Notes: a model not told the origin generated them from the letters alone. 22,089 nt of DNA from CAZJCK01 sp964544635 (GCA_964544635.1 CAZJCK010000061.1:1-22089); one strand, 5' to 3'; numbered from the stretch's first letter, positions 6,658 to 15,109 are shown. A program made the numbers and translations.

Positions 6658-8214
6658 ATGGCCGAAGATCATTCTTCATTGCACAAACTGCGGGCGGAGA
6701 ACCAGCGGCTGCGTGACGAGATGGCGACCCTCAGGTTACAGATGGACAGACTCACCTCCGGGCATACCTTGACGAGCCTGGCCGAACTGATCCCGGCGGC
6801 GATAGCCATGTACCAAAACGACAGTATTGTCTTTGCCAATCGAGCGGCCTTTGAATGTGTTGGTCTCGAGCCAACCGCAGCCAACCGCGGCCGCCTCCTC
6901 GACTGCCTGGCGCCGGGCGATCGTGATGGCGTGCGGCAACGCGCCGAAGCCCGGCATCGCAACCCTCCGGCTTCTCCGGAGGATCGTGAAATCGCGGTCT
7001 ACACCATCGCCGGTGAGCGACGCTGGGTACTTTCTCGAACTACCGTCATACAGTACAACGATGCTCCCGCAACGTTGTCGGTATCGGTCGATATCACCGA
7101 CAACAAATTGATGGAGGAGCGGCTGACGGCTTCCCAGGCCAACCTCCGCGCCATCCTCGAAAGTACCTCCGATTTCATCCTGCTGTCCGACCGCAACGCC
7201 AGACCGGTCTACTTCAACTCCGCCTATGCCGCGATCATGAAGGACATAATGGGGATCGACATGAAACCCGGCCTGCAGCCCCACACCTTGCTGCCGGATG
7301 CCGCTGCGCGCGCAGAATGGGACGACTACCACCGTCGCGTCCTCTCCGGTGAGCAGTTCCGTGCCGAGTCTTCGATTCCGGATGCTGACGGCCGGGTGCG
7401 TTATTTTGAACATACCTTCTATCCGATACGCGACAGTGATGGGGTGGTTGGTTTCTGCGAATTCACGCATGAAACAACCGAGCGCCGCCACCAGCAGGAC
7501 AGGTACCAGCAACTGCAGCGAGAGCAGACCGGTCAACTGCAGCGGGTGGCCGGTGGTTTGGCGCACGAAATCTTCAACGCCGTGTTTCCGGCCGGCGCTG
7601 CGTTGCTCAAACTGAAGGAGCGCCTCAAACAATCGTCCGAGCCGGAACGTGATAGCTACCTGAAAACGCTCAGCCTGGCCAAACGCAGCCTTGAGCGCAC
7701 CATCGAACTGACCGAATCGGTTCGCCTCTTTTCACGACTCGAACATCTCGAAACCGACAAACCGGTAGACTTGAAGAAACTCGTCGCCGAAGTGGTGCAG
7801 CAGCGACGCGATCAGCTCGACTCCGAGGCGGTGGCGTTGCAGTGTCGGATCGATGACGACCTGTACATCCTGTGTCCCCGTGCCCACCTGTACAGCCTCA
7901 TAGAGAATTTGCTGGCCAACGGCATCGCCGCGGTGCGGGAGTCATCCCGCCGGGAGATAATCATCGCGGCAAAAGGCACCAGCACCACCACCCACATTCG
8001 ATTCAGTGATACCGGCAAGGGAATCGACCCGCAGCATCGGGACCAGATCTTCCAGCCGTTCTTTACCACCCGACCGGGCGTGGGCAGCGGCCTCGGGCTG
8101 GCGATTGTCAAACGGGTTGTCGATCTGTGCGGCGGCTCGATAGAGATAGAGACGGCACTTGGGGAAGGGACGACGTTTGACATCACCCTCCCCTGTCTCC
8201 AGGCGTCGCCCTGA
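6658..8214 (+). CDS. Soluble PAS-PAS sensor histidine kinase
   Basis: A 518-residue protein with no signal peptide or membrane segment. Residues 7-33 form a leucine-rich coiled coil. PAS domain 1 covers about 40-150 and PAS domain 2 about 163-280 (AILESTSDFILLSDRN), each followed by a PAC-like end (VSVDITD, EFTHETTE). The phosphoacceptor H-box has H303 in GGLAHEIFNAVFPAG. The HATPase domain shows an N-box (ENLLANGIAAV, N417/N421), G1 (FSDTGKGID, D451), an F-box (IFQPFFTT) and G2 (GSGLGLAIVKR). It should autophosphorylate in response to a cytoplasmic signal, but no response regulator lies next to it, so the partner is unknown. HEIFNAVFPA is unusual where HEINNPL is common. The ribosome site before ATG 6658 is weak (GGA 3 bases away, AAAGG 13 bases away). 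Confidence 0.88.
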   Translation: MAEDHSSLHKLRAENQRLRDEMATLRLQMDRLTSGHTLTSLAELIPAAIAMYQNDSIVFANRAAFECVGLEPTAANRGRLLDCLAPGDRDGVRQRAEARHRNPPASPEDREIAVYTIAGERRWVLSRTTVIQYNDAPATLSVSVDITDNKLMEERLTASQANLRAILESTSDFILLSDRNARPVYFNSAYAAIMKDIMGIDMKPGLQPHTLLPDAAARAEWDDYHRRVLSGEQFRAESSIPDADGRVRYFEHTFYPIRDSDGVVGFCEFTHETTERRHQQDRYQQLQREQTGQLQRVAGGLAHEIFNAVFPAGAALLKLKERLKQSSEPERDSYLKTLSLAKRSLERTIELTESVRLFSRLEHLETDKPVDLKKLVAEVVQQRRDQLDSEAVALQCRIDDDLYILCPRAHLYSLIENLLANGIAAVRESSRREIIIAAKGTSTTTHIRFSDTGKGIDPQHRDQIFQPFFTTRPGVGSGLGLAIVKRVVDLCGGSIEIETALGEGTTFDITLPCLQASP

Positions 8215-10611
8215 TCAGACCACGCCGCGCCGTTCGCTGGAGAAATCGACGGTCGTCACTTGCGCCCGGGCTTCGGTCCATCCCGATTGTTTCGATATCA
8301 ACAGCCAGGCCACAGCATACACCAGCGCTGACAACACCAGTCCCACGCTGAAGCCGTACGCAAACACCACCAGCAGCACCAGTATGGAACCGAGGACCGA
8401 GGCGGCGCCATTAACCGCGAACCCCCAGTCGACCAGTTCGCCGACGCGCAGCGCCGCCTTGGGGAACGGCATGCCCATGAAGAAGCCGACCGGCAGTATC
8501 AGCAGCCCGGTTATCAGGATGCGAGGCAACAGGGTGAGGTCGCCGGCGGCATAGATAACCGACGGAAACACGAAGGCATCGACAAGCAGCCAGCCGACGA
8601 TGATACCAAACACCGTGCGGTTGTTGAACGACCGGGCAAATCGGCTGCCGATACCGGACGCCACCAGCAGCACGAGCAGTACCGTCGCAAGGCTGTAGAT
8701 CGAGGCACCGATCAACAGTGTGTATTTCTGGATCAGTATGATCTCCACAGCCATGAAGGCTACGCCGATGCAGAAGAAATACAGCCACGGCAGCGGTCGC
8801 AGTGTTTCACCCTTCTTGAAATACGGCAGCAGGTTCAGCGGTACGATCAACAGGAGCACCACCGCCAGGATGATCAGCATGACCAGCCGCGACAGCGGAA
8901 AACCCTGGAACTCGGCATACGGAACGACCCGCTCCAACGACTCTGCGTTTACATTCCGCCAGCGACCCAACTGGGCGATGAACGGCCGGTTGTCGTTCAC
9001 CGGCGAGATGTCGATGCGCGCCGAATCAGCCTCGCGCTGCCAGCCGTTGGTCACGATTCGATTCACCAGGTTATCGGCAAGCGAATCGTTGGCCGGCGGC
9101 ACCAGCAAGTGAATATCATCGAAACGTTCCTTTGTCAGCGGGCCAAACGCATAGTAACGCAGGCTGTCGATGAGCGGCCGTTTCGACAGGAGGATGATGT
9201 TGCGACGCATCTTCGGTAGATTGTAGACGGCAAAGTGATCGGTGGGACGTTCCACCCCCAGTTCCTCCAGCGCTGTCATCACCTCGGTCACCAGTCGCGG
9301 CACGTATACCTGGTGCTCCATCATCAGGAAGCCGGAATCGGTCAGGGCCGTCCAGTAGTCGACAAAGGCCTCGGTCGTAAACAGGTAATTCTCCGCCAAT
9401 GCGAACGATCCCGATGCCAGCGCCGCCCAGGTATTGGAGGAGAGCGAATAGATGACATCAAACTTGTCGTCGAACCGCCGTACATAAGCGCGGGCATCGT
9501 CAGTCACCACCGTCACGCGCGGATCGTTGTAGATGCCGCCCGAAAACTCGGCCAGGGTGACCGGCGTGAAAGTCGTATCACATAGTATGGTCGTGTCATT
9601 GGTCAGGGTATCGACGGTCGTATCGGGTGGCAGCGCTCGCCAGCCGTCCGGATCGCCCACTGTCATCATGTAATTAATATGCGGATTGACTTCCACGGCG
9701 TGTATTTCGGTTGCACCCTCGACGAGCGCCTGGACGACATCGCTGCCACCGCCGGCGCCGAGCGACATGAAGACACAGGAATCGAACTGCTGGATGAGAT
9801 AGGATGCATCGATCCCCCAATCGGCCGTATCCGGGTCTATCGTCCGCCAGGCACTGTCCAGCCCGTGGACCGGCGAGTTGGCCACGTTGTCGATATTGAT
9901 GCCGCGATAGTCATCGCTGAAGTGATAGACTTTGATCTTGGAAAGAGCGTCCCAATGGGTGTACACGACCGGGGCGCGCTCGACCCGATTAGTGTGGAGC
10001 AGGCTCTCGGCCGCCGGGGTCATAAAGAGCGCGGCCGTTGCAACCGTTGCCGGCACGAGTCTCGGCCAGCCCGGTGTCACCAAAATGGCGGCAAGGAGGA
10101 TGGGGAGGGGAATAAGAAACGCCGCCACCGGCGTACCGAACCAGTTCATGGCGCCGATTGCCACGAGCACGCCAATTCCGGCGCCGATGAGATCATACAT
10201 GTACAGCCTGGGCATGTCGTTGGCGTGATGCTTGAATATGAGGGCGAGCGCCATGCCTCCGAAGAAATACGACGACATGAGTATGAGCACCGTCGCCAGC
10301 AGCCTGAGCACCATCAGCCACGACGAAAACAGGCTGCTGAAATCAAGACCGAGCTTGAACACGAGAATCGGCCCGACCAGCGCCATCACCCCGGCTGCCG
10401 CAAGATAACCGCCGAGCCACGACGGTCGGTCAAGGCCGCCGAACAGGCGAAGGGCAAGGGCGCCAAGACCCAACCCGAGAATGGCCAGCGACAGGACGAG
10501 GAAGGCGAAGGTATAGTAAAACTCGGCCGAGAAGATCCGTGTCCAGCTCAACTCCAGTGGTATCAATGTCAGTGAAATCAACGCGACAACTGCGTAGCGA
10601 CGTGCCTGCAT
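8215..10611 (-). CDS. Polytopic membrane protein with spermidine-synthase-like (SAM-binding) domain
   Basis: A 798-residue protein in three parts. Residues 1-200 hold about six or seven hydrophobic helices, including the recurrent FFGGMALALIFKHHANDMPRLYMYDLIGAG-type stretch of this family. Residues 215-550 form a soluble Rossmann domain like polyamine aminopropyltransferases: LGAGGGSD (284-291), acidic end of strand 2 in VEVNP, then TDDARAYVRR and FDVIYSLSSN. Residues 565-775 hold about seven more helices. True spermidine synthase active-site motifs are not obvious, so the substrate is unknown. ATG 10611 has GGGAG 5 bases upstream; an upstream extension of the frame has no such site and a poor composition. 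It is the last gene of the leftward glycosyltransferase operon and its stop abuts the histidine-kinase stop. Confidence 0.8.
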   Translation of the reverse strand: MQARRYAVVALISLTLIPLELSWTRIFSAEFYYTFAFLVLSLAILGLGLGALALRLFGGLDRPSWLGGYLAAAGVMALVGPILVFKLGLDFSSLFSSWLMVLRLLATVLILMSSYFFGGMALALIFKHHANDMPRLYMYDLIGAGIGVLVAIGAMNWFGTPVAAFLIPLPILLAAILVTPGWPRLVPATVATAALFMTPAAESLLHTNRVERAPVVYTHWDALSKIKVYHFSDDYRGINIDNVANSPVHGLDSAWRTIDPDTADWGIDASYLIQQFDSCVFMSLGAGGGSDVVQALVEGATEIHAVEVNPHINYMMTVGDPDGWRALPPDTTVDTLTNDTTILCDTTFTPVTLAEFSGGIYNDPRVTVVTDDARAYVRRFDDKFDVIYSLSSNTWAALASGSFALAENYLFTTEAFVDYWTALTDSGFLMMEHQVYVPRLVTEVMTALEELGVERPTDHFAVYNLPKMRRNIILLSKRPLIDSLRYYAFGPLTKERFDDIHLLVPPANDSLADNLVNRIVTNGWQREADSARIDISPVNDNRPFIAQLGRWRNVNAESLERVVPYAEFQGFPLSRLVMLIILAVVLLLIVPLNLLPYFKKGETLRPLPWLYFFCIGVAFMAVEIILIQKYTLLIGASIYSLATVLLVLLVASGIGSRFARSFNNRTVFGIIVGWLLVDAFVFPSVIYAAGDLTLLPRILITGLLILPVGFFMGMPFPKAALRVGELVDWGFAVNGAASVLGSILVLLVVFAYGFSVGLVLSALVYAVAWLLISKQSGWTEARAQVTTVDFSSERRGVV

Positions 10612-10693
10612 ACAAACTCCCTTGCAACTCTGTCCGAACCAACGGCTGTATGCAGCTTGATACGTGGAGCAACCGGTAAATGTTTCGCCCGGC

Positions 10694-11596
10694 TTAACCC
10701 AGCTGCTCCCGCAGCCAGGCCAGCTTGTCGATCGGGCCGTCCAGCGACGACAACCAGTTGTCGCCAAGTTCCGCCGGCGACACCACGCGGCGCATCGTAA
10801 CCACGCCGGCCAGGGAAGCAAACGACCGCTTCGAGTCGTAGGCCCGTTCGAACAACAGCGGGTAACTGTACCCTTCCGAGAGCTCCAGCAGTTCGTCGCG
10901 GTTAAGCCTCTTTACAACCGGCCCGACCAGCGCGGCCTGGTGGAGAAAAACATTCAGGGTGCGGTCGTCGCGGCACATTGAAGCCAGTTCGGAGTCAGCA
11001 GCCAGCTCGATAAACTGTTCCGCCCAACGCCTGAAGATGCCGAGGTGCGGCCGGGTGACGAGACAGCCGGCCTGGAAGAATGGCCTGATTCGTTCTTCAT
11101 CGGCCTGCGAGTGCATGACAAACAGGCGATCGTCGGCAACGCCGGAGCGATCGTAGATTCGTTGCCAGTACGGTGACGGCGGCTCGTCGTACCGCGATCC
11201 GGCCCGATTGTGCATCACCGGGCGGTAGGCGAGATTCTTCATGTAACGGAGATCGAAGTCGATCGGCTCGTTCAGGATGATCGTGTCGCCGTCGAGCCAG
11301 ACCAGCAGTTCGTATTTACCGTCAGCCTCAGCCTCGGCCCGGGCGGCGGCAAACGGCTTACCGGCATAGAAGAACGAGGATACGTCGTCCGGCACCAGCA
11401 CGGATTTCAGCGAAATACCAAGCGCGTCCAGACCGTCGTACGGCTTTAGATCGGCATGCTCGGGATGGCAGGCGATGATCGGGGTATCGGCGAACCGGCC
11501 GCCGAATGTTCGCAGGCTCTTTGCGAGCAGCAAGACATCCGACAGTTCGTCATCAGTCTCCGCATAGGTGGCAAACAGAACCGAGTGTGACAACAT
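10694..11596 (-). CDS. Glycosyltransferase-like protein (GT-A/DXD type), function unassigned
   Basis: A 300-residue soluble protein. An N-terminal Rossmann-like half (SVLFATYAETDDELSDVLLL) leads to LLVWLDGDTIILNE, where DGD at 102-104 sits at the end of a strand. That is the DXD-type nucleotide-sugar/metal site of GT-A enzymes such as family 8. The rest (YRPVMHNRAG, FFQAGCLVTRPH, MCRDDRTLNVFLHQAAL) also recalls GT8-like proteins: an FQAG pocket and a late acidic motif. ATG 11596 has AAGGGAG 6 bases upstream. It lies between a GT-C transferase (63-base gap) and the membrane SAM-domain protein (82-base gap), all leftward, so the set probably modifies a cell-surface glycan or lipid. The exact sugar and acceptor cannot be told. 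It may be an uncharacterised family only resembling GT8. Confidence 0.72.
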   Translation of the reverse strand: MLSHSVLFATYAETDDELSDVLLLAKSLRTFGGRFADTPIIACHPEHADLKPYDGLDALGISLKSVLVPDDVSSFFYAGKPFAAARAEAEADGKYELLVWLDGDTIILNEPIDFDLRYMKNLAYRPVMHNRAGSRYDEPPSPYWQRIYDRSGVADDRLFVMHSQADEERIRPFFQAGCLVTRPHLGIFRRWAEQFIELAADSELASMCRDDRTLNVFLHQAALVGPVVKRLNRDELLELSEGYSYPLLFERAYDSKRSFASLAGVVTMRRVVSPAELGDNWLSSLDGPIDKLAWLREQLG

Positions 11597-11659
11597 GGCA
11601 ATCTCCCTTGAAGTACCGGAAAGATATCATCGTCGCGATCCGGAAATCAAGCCGAATGC

Positions 11660-13864
11660 TCATGGCGTCAGCAGTTGGTGCAGTTGTGCATTCCCGGGGA
11701 AGCGTCGCATTGCCTCCTGCCGGACCTGCTCGGCGCGGCCGCCTTGACCGGTGGCACGATAGCCGCGGTACAAGAGTCCCCAGGCCTCGGCAGTCGACGG
11801 ATCATGCTCAAGGGCGGTCCGGGCCAGTTCGATAACACGGTCAAAATTCATCCGCGAGGCGGCGATACGTCCGACCATCACCGCGGCCTTCGCTCGCTGG
11901 CTGCCGATGATCGGTTGACTGTGCCGGAAATTGTGGCGAAACGCCTGGTCGTCGGTCTCGATCGGCGGTGGCTCGGCTCTCAGCGCGCGCTCGTACAGGT
12001 CCTCGGCCTGGTCGGCCAGTCGATGCAAAAGCAGCAGTTCGGCGGCATCGTTGAGCAGGAAGATGTAGTTGTCGGTGCGTCGTGCCGCCGCGAGCGCTTC
12101 AATGGCCAGTTCGGTGTCGTTTACCGTGCTGTCGGCGTACATGGCGCGGAGCAGGATGATATTCGGGCTGTAGTCATAAGGCGCCTGCTCGATCGCCTGC
12201 CTGGAAAGCGCGGCGGCGCGACCATACGCTTCCTGCAGCAGATATACAAGCGCCAGGTTCGACAGGGCGTTGGTGTACCATGGATGCAACTGCAACTCTC
12301 GGCGAAAGTGCGTCGCTGCCGAATCAAGCCACAGCCCCTTCTGGAAGGGTGTCGCCTGCACGTTTGACTGGCTTAGCTCCAGAAACGACGCTCCCAGGTT
12401 GCTGTGCAATCCCGGGTAGTCCGGATCGGTGCTGATAGCCGCCCGTTGATACTGCACCGCAGCCTCATAGTTGCCGCGCGAGTATTCAAAGATGCCGCGT
12501 TCGGTCAGGGCATGAGTCGATTCGTCTTGCGGCAGGGGTGCCAGTGACAGCACGCTGAATACGCTGATCGCGAAGCCGAGCGCGATCAGGATGGCCATCC
12601 GGCGCCGATCTGTGCGCCACTGTTCGAACAGCTGCACGGTTCCGTATCCGGCCAGGACGAAGAAGATCGGAAGAAGAGGATAGCGAAAGCGGGTGGCGTA
12701 GAAGAACAAGGCACCGGCAAGGATATAGAGTGCGCCGAACACCAGAACCGGTCGGATCTCGCGCCTGCTCCAACCGCCGGCAATAAGCCCAACCACTGCC
12801 AGTGGGAGGACCAGCCAGAAACGGACGGGATTCCAGCCGAGCAATCCGACCCGGTCAAAAAACGGGGGCAACTCGCGGTTGTTCGAAATCAGGTCGGCGC
12901 TGAGATACCAGTAGAGTTTCGAGAGGTACAGGCCGAAAAAGCGACCTGGGTTATCGGCCATCCAGTCGATTGCCTGCTTTGTCCAGTAGGTGGATACTTC
13001 GCCCCATACCATGTCGCTTCCAGTCACGTCTTCAGCAACGAATTTGATCTGCTGCAGACGCCAGTTCGGCCCCAGTGGTGGTGGCAGCACCGCCGACACA
13101 CCGTCAGCCTCATCGTTGTTGCCGATATACAGGTTGATGCCGCCCGACGATGCTATCAGTGTCGGGTCATCGGCAACGGCAAGGTTTCGAAGGCTGACCG
13201 GCCCGATCGTAATGATGCCACCGACAATCAGTACCGCAATGTGAACCAGCGGCTGCTTCAGTGTACGGCGCTGCAGCAGCAGCACCAAAAGGGCGGCGGC
13301 GAACAGTAGCAGGCCGGTCGGCCGGGTGATCGATGCCAGCCCGGCGGCAATAGAAAACCAGAAAGCGGGCGCAATCTCACCCGACTGCTGCCAGACAATC
13401 AAGCGATCAATACTCAGTTGCACCAGCAGCAGGAACAACGGTTCGACCAGCAGTTCCGGTTCGAAATAGATGGCAATCGGATAGAGGGCATGCAAGAGCA
13501 TCCCGATCATACCGCTGCGCTCACCGAACAACCGCCGGCCGATGACAAACGTCATGCCTACCGATGCGACGCCGATCAGCAGGCCGAAGATTCGTCCAGC
13601 CCAGAGCGAGGCTCCGAACAGCCAGTAGAGGAACGCGAGCATGTATATGTAGAACGGCGCGCGAAAGAAGGTCGTATCACCGGCGATGTCGCCGCCGGCG
13701 ATGTGCGACGCCCAGTGGTGGTGAAAGTTGGCGTCGACCGTCAACTGCCGAAACTCCGGCAGGCTGCTGTAGAGCAGGAGATAAGCAAGGCGGAGGATGG
13801 CAGCCCCCGTAAGTATCACCCAGGCAAGGCGGGGGAGACGGGGAATGAGACTGCGCAGATTCAT
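11660..13864 (-). CDS. GT-C (family 39/PMT-like) membrane glycosyltransferase with C-terminal TPR domain
   Basis: A 734-residue protein. Residues 14-430 form a polytopic membrane region of roughly ten to twelve helices. The family's acidic loop follows helix 1: VDANFHHHWASHIAGGD (D44), then FFRAPFYIYMLAFLYWLFG. A second signature, YFEPELLVEPLFLLL, lies near residue 135. Enzymes of this kind (GT39/ArnT/PMT) move a sugar from a polyprenyl-phosphate carrier to a protein or lipid on the outer face of the membrane. From about residue 435 the chain is soluble and built of TPR-like helical repeats, for instance GIFEYSRGNYEAAVQYQRAAI, HSNLGASFLELS and NALSNLALVYLLQEAYGRAA. ATG 13864 has no convincing ribosome site. 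First gene of the leftward operon. Confidence 0.85.
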   Translation of the reverse strand: MNLRSLIPRLPRLAWVILTGAAILRLAYLLLYSSLPEFRQLTVDANFHHHWASHIAGGDIAGDTTFFRAPFYIYMLAFLYWLFGASLWAGRIFGLLIGVASVGMTFVIGRRLFGERSGMIGMLLHALYPIAIYFEPELLVEPLFLLLVQLSIDRLIVWQQSGEIAPAFWFSIAAGLASITRPTGLLLFAAALLVLLLQRRTLKQPLVHIAVLIVGGIITIGPVSLRNLAVADDPTLIASSGGINLYIGNNDEADGVSAVLPPPLGPNWRLQQIKFVAEDVTGSDMVWGEVSTYWTKQAIDWMADNPGRFFGLYLSKLYWYLSADLISNNRELPPFFDRVGLLGWNPVRFWLVLPLAVVGLIAGGWSRREIRPVLVFGALYILAGALFFYATRFRYPLLPIFFVLAGYGTVQLFEQWRTDRRRMAILIALGFAISVFSVLSLAPLPQDESTHALTERGIFEYSRGNYEAAVQYQRAAISTDPDYPGLHSNLGASFLELSQSNVQATPFQKGLWLDSAATHFRRELQLHPWYTNALSNLALVYLLQEAYGRAAALSRQAIEQAPYDYSPNIILLRAMYADSTVNDTELAIEALAAARRTDNYIFLLNDAAELLLLHRLADQAEDLYERALRAEPPPIETDDQAFRHNFRHSQPIIGSQRAKAAVMVGRIAASRMNFDRVIELARTALEHDPSTAEAWGLLYRGYRATGQGGRAEQVRQEAMRRFPGNAQLHQLLTP

Positions 13865-13872
13865 GACCCGTT

Positions 13873-13900
13873 AGTATAGCCCGGCACCGCCACCGGGCAA
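13873..13900 (-). promoter_or_regulatory. Candidate promoter of the glycosyltransferase operon, nearly leaderless
   Basis: Read leftward: TTGCCC (13900-13895), 16-base spacer, TATACT (13878-13873). Only 8 bases lie between the -10 box and the ATG at 13864, so transcription would start at or within about three bases of the start codon. The spacer contains a short GCCCGG/CCGGGC inverted repeat. The hexamers are reasonable but the placement is unusual. Confidence 0.35.
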
Positions 13901-13920
13901 AACGCTTTTTGGCGCCGCCA

Positions 13921-14544
13921 TCAGCGACCGATCAGGCAGGCCGTGGCGATGTCGGTCAGCGGTATGGCAGCGCTTTCAGCACCGTCCTGATCAACGAGGC
14001 ACCAGCAGCGATCAAACCGTAAGCCCGGTCGTTCGATCAAGTATCGTGCCGGTGTCCTGTCGCGGTCACTCGGTACGTCAATCTGGACCGGTTGTTCGAC
14101 AGCTATGGCATACAGCACCAAACCGTTGGTGATCTGACACGCCAGTTCCTCACCATCGATCTGCCTCGAATCACTGGTGGCGATGATCGAATCAATATCT
14201 TCTACCGACAGACCATGTTGTCCGCACAGTTTGATAGCGGCGTCACGCATCGCATCGTGGTACGGCTCCGGCAGGCGCTCGCACATGTGCAGCAAGCCGA
14301 TGACAGCAACCGCCACCTCGGTGTCGCTGAGGTTGAGACCGGCCAACTGACTTTCCTGGTTCAACCGATAGCCGCCTGTCTCGGCGTCAAAATAGACCGG
14401 GATGTTGGCCTCCGAGAGACGGCCGATGTAGCGATATACGCTACGAACTGAAATTCCCAGTTCTTCGCAGATCTGTTCGCGGGGCACTCTTCGCTGCGAC
14501 GATAAGAGTGCGAGGAGCCGTGATAACTTGCGCAGCGAACTCAT
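13921..14544 (-). CDS. Short WYL-type transcriptional regulator (DeoR/YafY-like HTH)
   Basis: A 207-residue protein. Residues 1-60 are a winged helix-turn-helix of the HTH_11/YafY kind: RVPREQICEELGISVRSVYRYIGRLSEANIPVYFDAETGGYRL. The tail (YLIERPGLRFDRCWCLVDQD, then PLTDIATACL) has the layout of a WYL domain, but the name-giving motif reads WCL. The protein is about two-thirds of the usual 300-330 residues and lacks the WCX-type C-terminal extension. WYL domains usually sense a ligand, often nucleic acid or nucleotide. ATG 14544 has AAGGAG 5 bases upstream. It lies 49 bases behind the small secreted-protein gene, with a strong hairpin between them, so both are probably on one transcript. Confidence 0.75.
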   Translation of the reverse strand: MSSLRKLSRLLALLSSQRRVPREQICEELGISVRSVYRYIGRLSEANIPVYFDAETGGYRLNQESQLAGLNLSDTEVAVAVIGLLHMCERLPEPYHDAMRDAAIKLCGQHGLSVEDIDSIIATSDSRQIDGEELACQITNGLVLYAIAVEQPVQIDVPSDRDRTPARYLIERPGLRFDRCWCLVDQDGAESAAIPLTDIATACLIGR

Positions 14545-14558
14545 AGCATCTCCTTAAT

Positions 14559-14588
14559 CCGGGTGCGGGCGGTGAATGCCCGCGCCGG
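14559..14588 (-). other. Intercistronic hairpin between the small secreted protein and the WYL regulator
   Basis: GCGGGC (14565-14570) pairs with GCCCGC (14578-14583) around a 7-base loop. The outer CCGG blocks (14559-14562 and 14585-14588) extend the stem past a small bulge. It fills the gap between the two genes, has no T-tract, and ends just before the AAGGAG of the regulator. It could stabilise the upstream message or dampen regulator expression. Confidence 0.45.
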
Positions 14589-14593
14589 GGTTC

Positions 14594-14836
14594 TTAGAAG
14601 AGAATCCGGAAGGCAGTCTTGAGAACCACCCAATAGTCGGCCTCAACACCGAGCCTTACGTCGGTTGTCGTAGTCGTCGTGTCGATCGGCGACGGCGCGC
14701 TGCCGTTGGAATCTGGCGGCGGGACTGTTCCACCACCGCCACCGTCGGCCTGCACGTGGCCGCCGGAAAGTCCGATACCAAGGACCAGTGCGACCGTCAG
14801 TGTCAATACCCCAAGCCTGCGCAAAGAACCGTTCAT
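14594..14836 (-). CDS. Small secreted Gly/Pro/Thr-rich protein, unknown function
   Basis: An 80-residue protein with a textbook signal peptide: Arg pair at 6-7, core VLTLTVALVLGIGLSG, cleavage near HVQA (residue 30). The roughly 50-residue mature part begins with five glycines and PPP, continues through a Ser/Pro/Thr linker with six consecutive Thr, and ends in a more structured RLGVEADYWVVLKTAFRILF. A good ribosome site (GGGGAG, 5 bases before ATG 14836) supports it as real despite its size. I recognise no family. It sits between the giant regulator and the WYL regulator, all leftward. The hydrophobic tail could be a membrane-interacting or export segment; that is inference. Confidence 0.65.
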   Translation of the reverse strand: MNGSLRRLGVLTLTVALVLGIGLSGGHVQADGGGGGTVPPPDSNGSAPSPIDTTTTTTDVRLGVEADYWVVLKTAFRILF

Positions 14837-15013
14837 TGTCGCTCCCCTGTCTGAGTTTCTGTGGTGTGTGGTTGTTGTTCACACGGGAAGCGATATCAAT
14901 CCGACTGCCGTTCGGGACGGCATCGCTGACATGGCTGTAAGTTCTTGCGGCGCTTGAGAGTAGTCGTGTGGGGGTGCGGCCGGGTCAGAGTCCTAATGGC
15001 CGTCGGCAATGAC

Positions 15014-15100
15014 CTCACCGGCAGGTGAGTGGTAGAACGTCTTGTCTTTCAGGAGGTTGGCAGGTGGCCGGCAATCTGCCGACGACCTGCCAGTGGCAGG
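15014..15100 (-). terminator. Tandem hairpins downstream of the giant regulator
   Basis: The main hairpin pairs TGGCAGGT (15058-15065) with ACCTGCCA (15085-15092), and inside it CGGCA (15069-15073) with TGCCG (15077-15081), around a 3-base loop. CCTGCCA (15086-15092) can instead pair with TGGCAGG (15094-15100), an alternative fold. A second small hairpin CTCACC-GGCA-GGTGAG lies at 15014-15029. They begin 10 bases after the regulator stop. No T-run follows, so intrinsic termination is uncertain. Confidence 0.4.
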
Positions 15101-15109
15101 ATTACGGTG

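Noticed and set aside
9679..10575. 298-residue rightward ORF opposite the membrane SAM-domain gene
   Set aside because: His/Arg/Glu-rich shadow composition; the opposite strand codes for clear membrane helices and a Rossmann motif.
10612..10821. N-terminal extension of the membrane SAM-domain protein up to 10821
   Set aside because: The extension overlaps the upstream glycosyltransferase-like gene, is Trp/Arg/Cys-rich, and lacks a ribosome site; ATG 10611 has GGGAG and begins the first membrane helix.
15058..15092. Sigma54-like -24/-12 elements (TGGCAGG-N4-CGGCA) on both strands
   Set aside because: The pattern appears once on each arm because the arms are complementary, the TT of the -12 box is missing, and the predicted leaders are long. 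A hairpin is the simpler reading.
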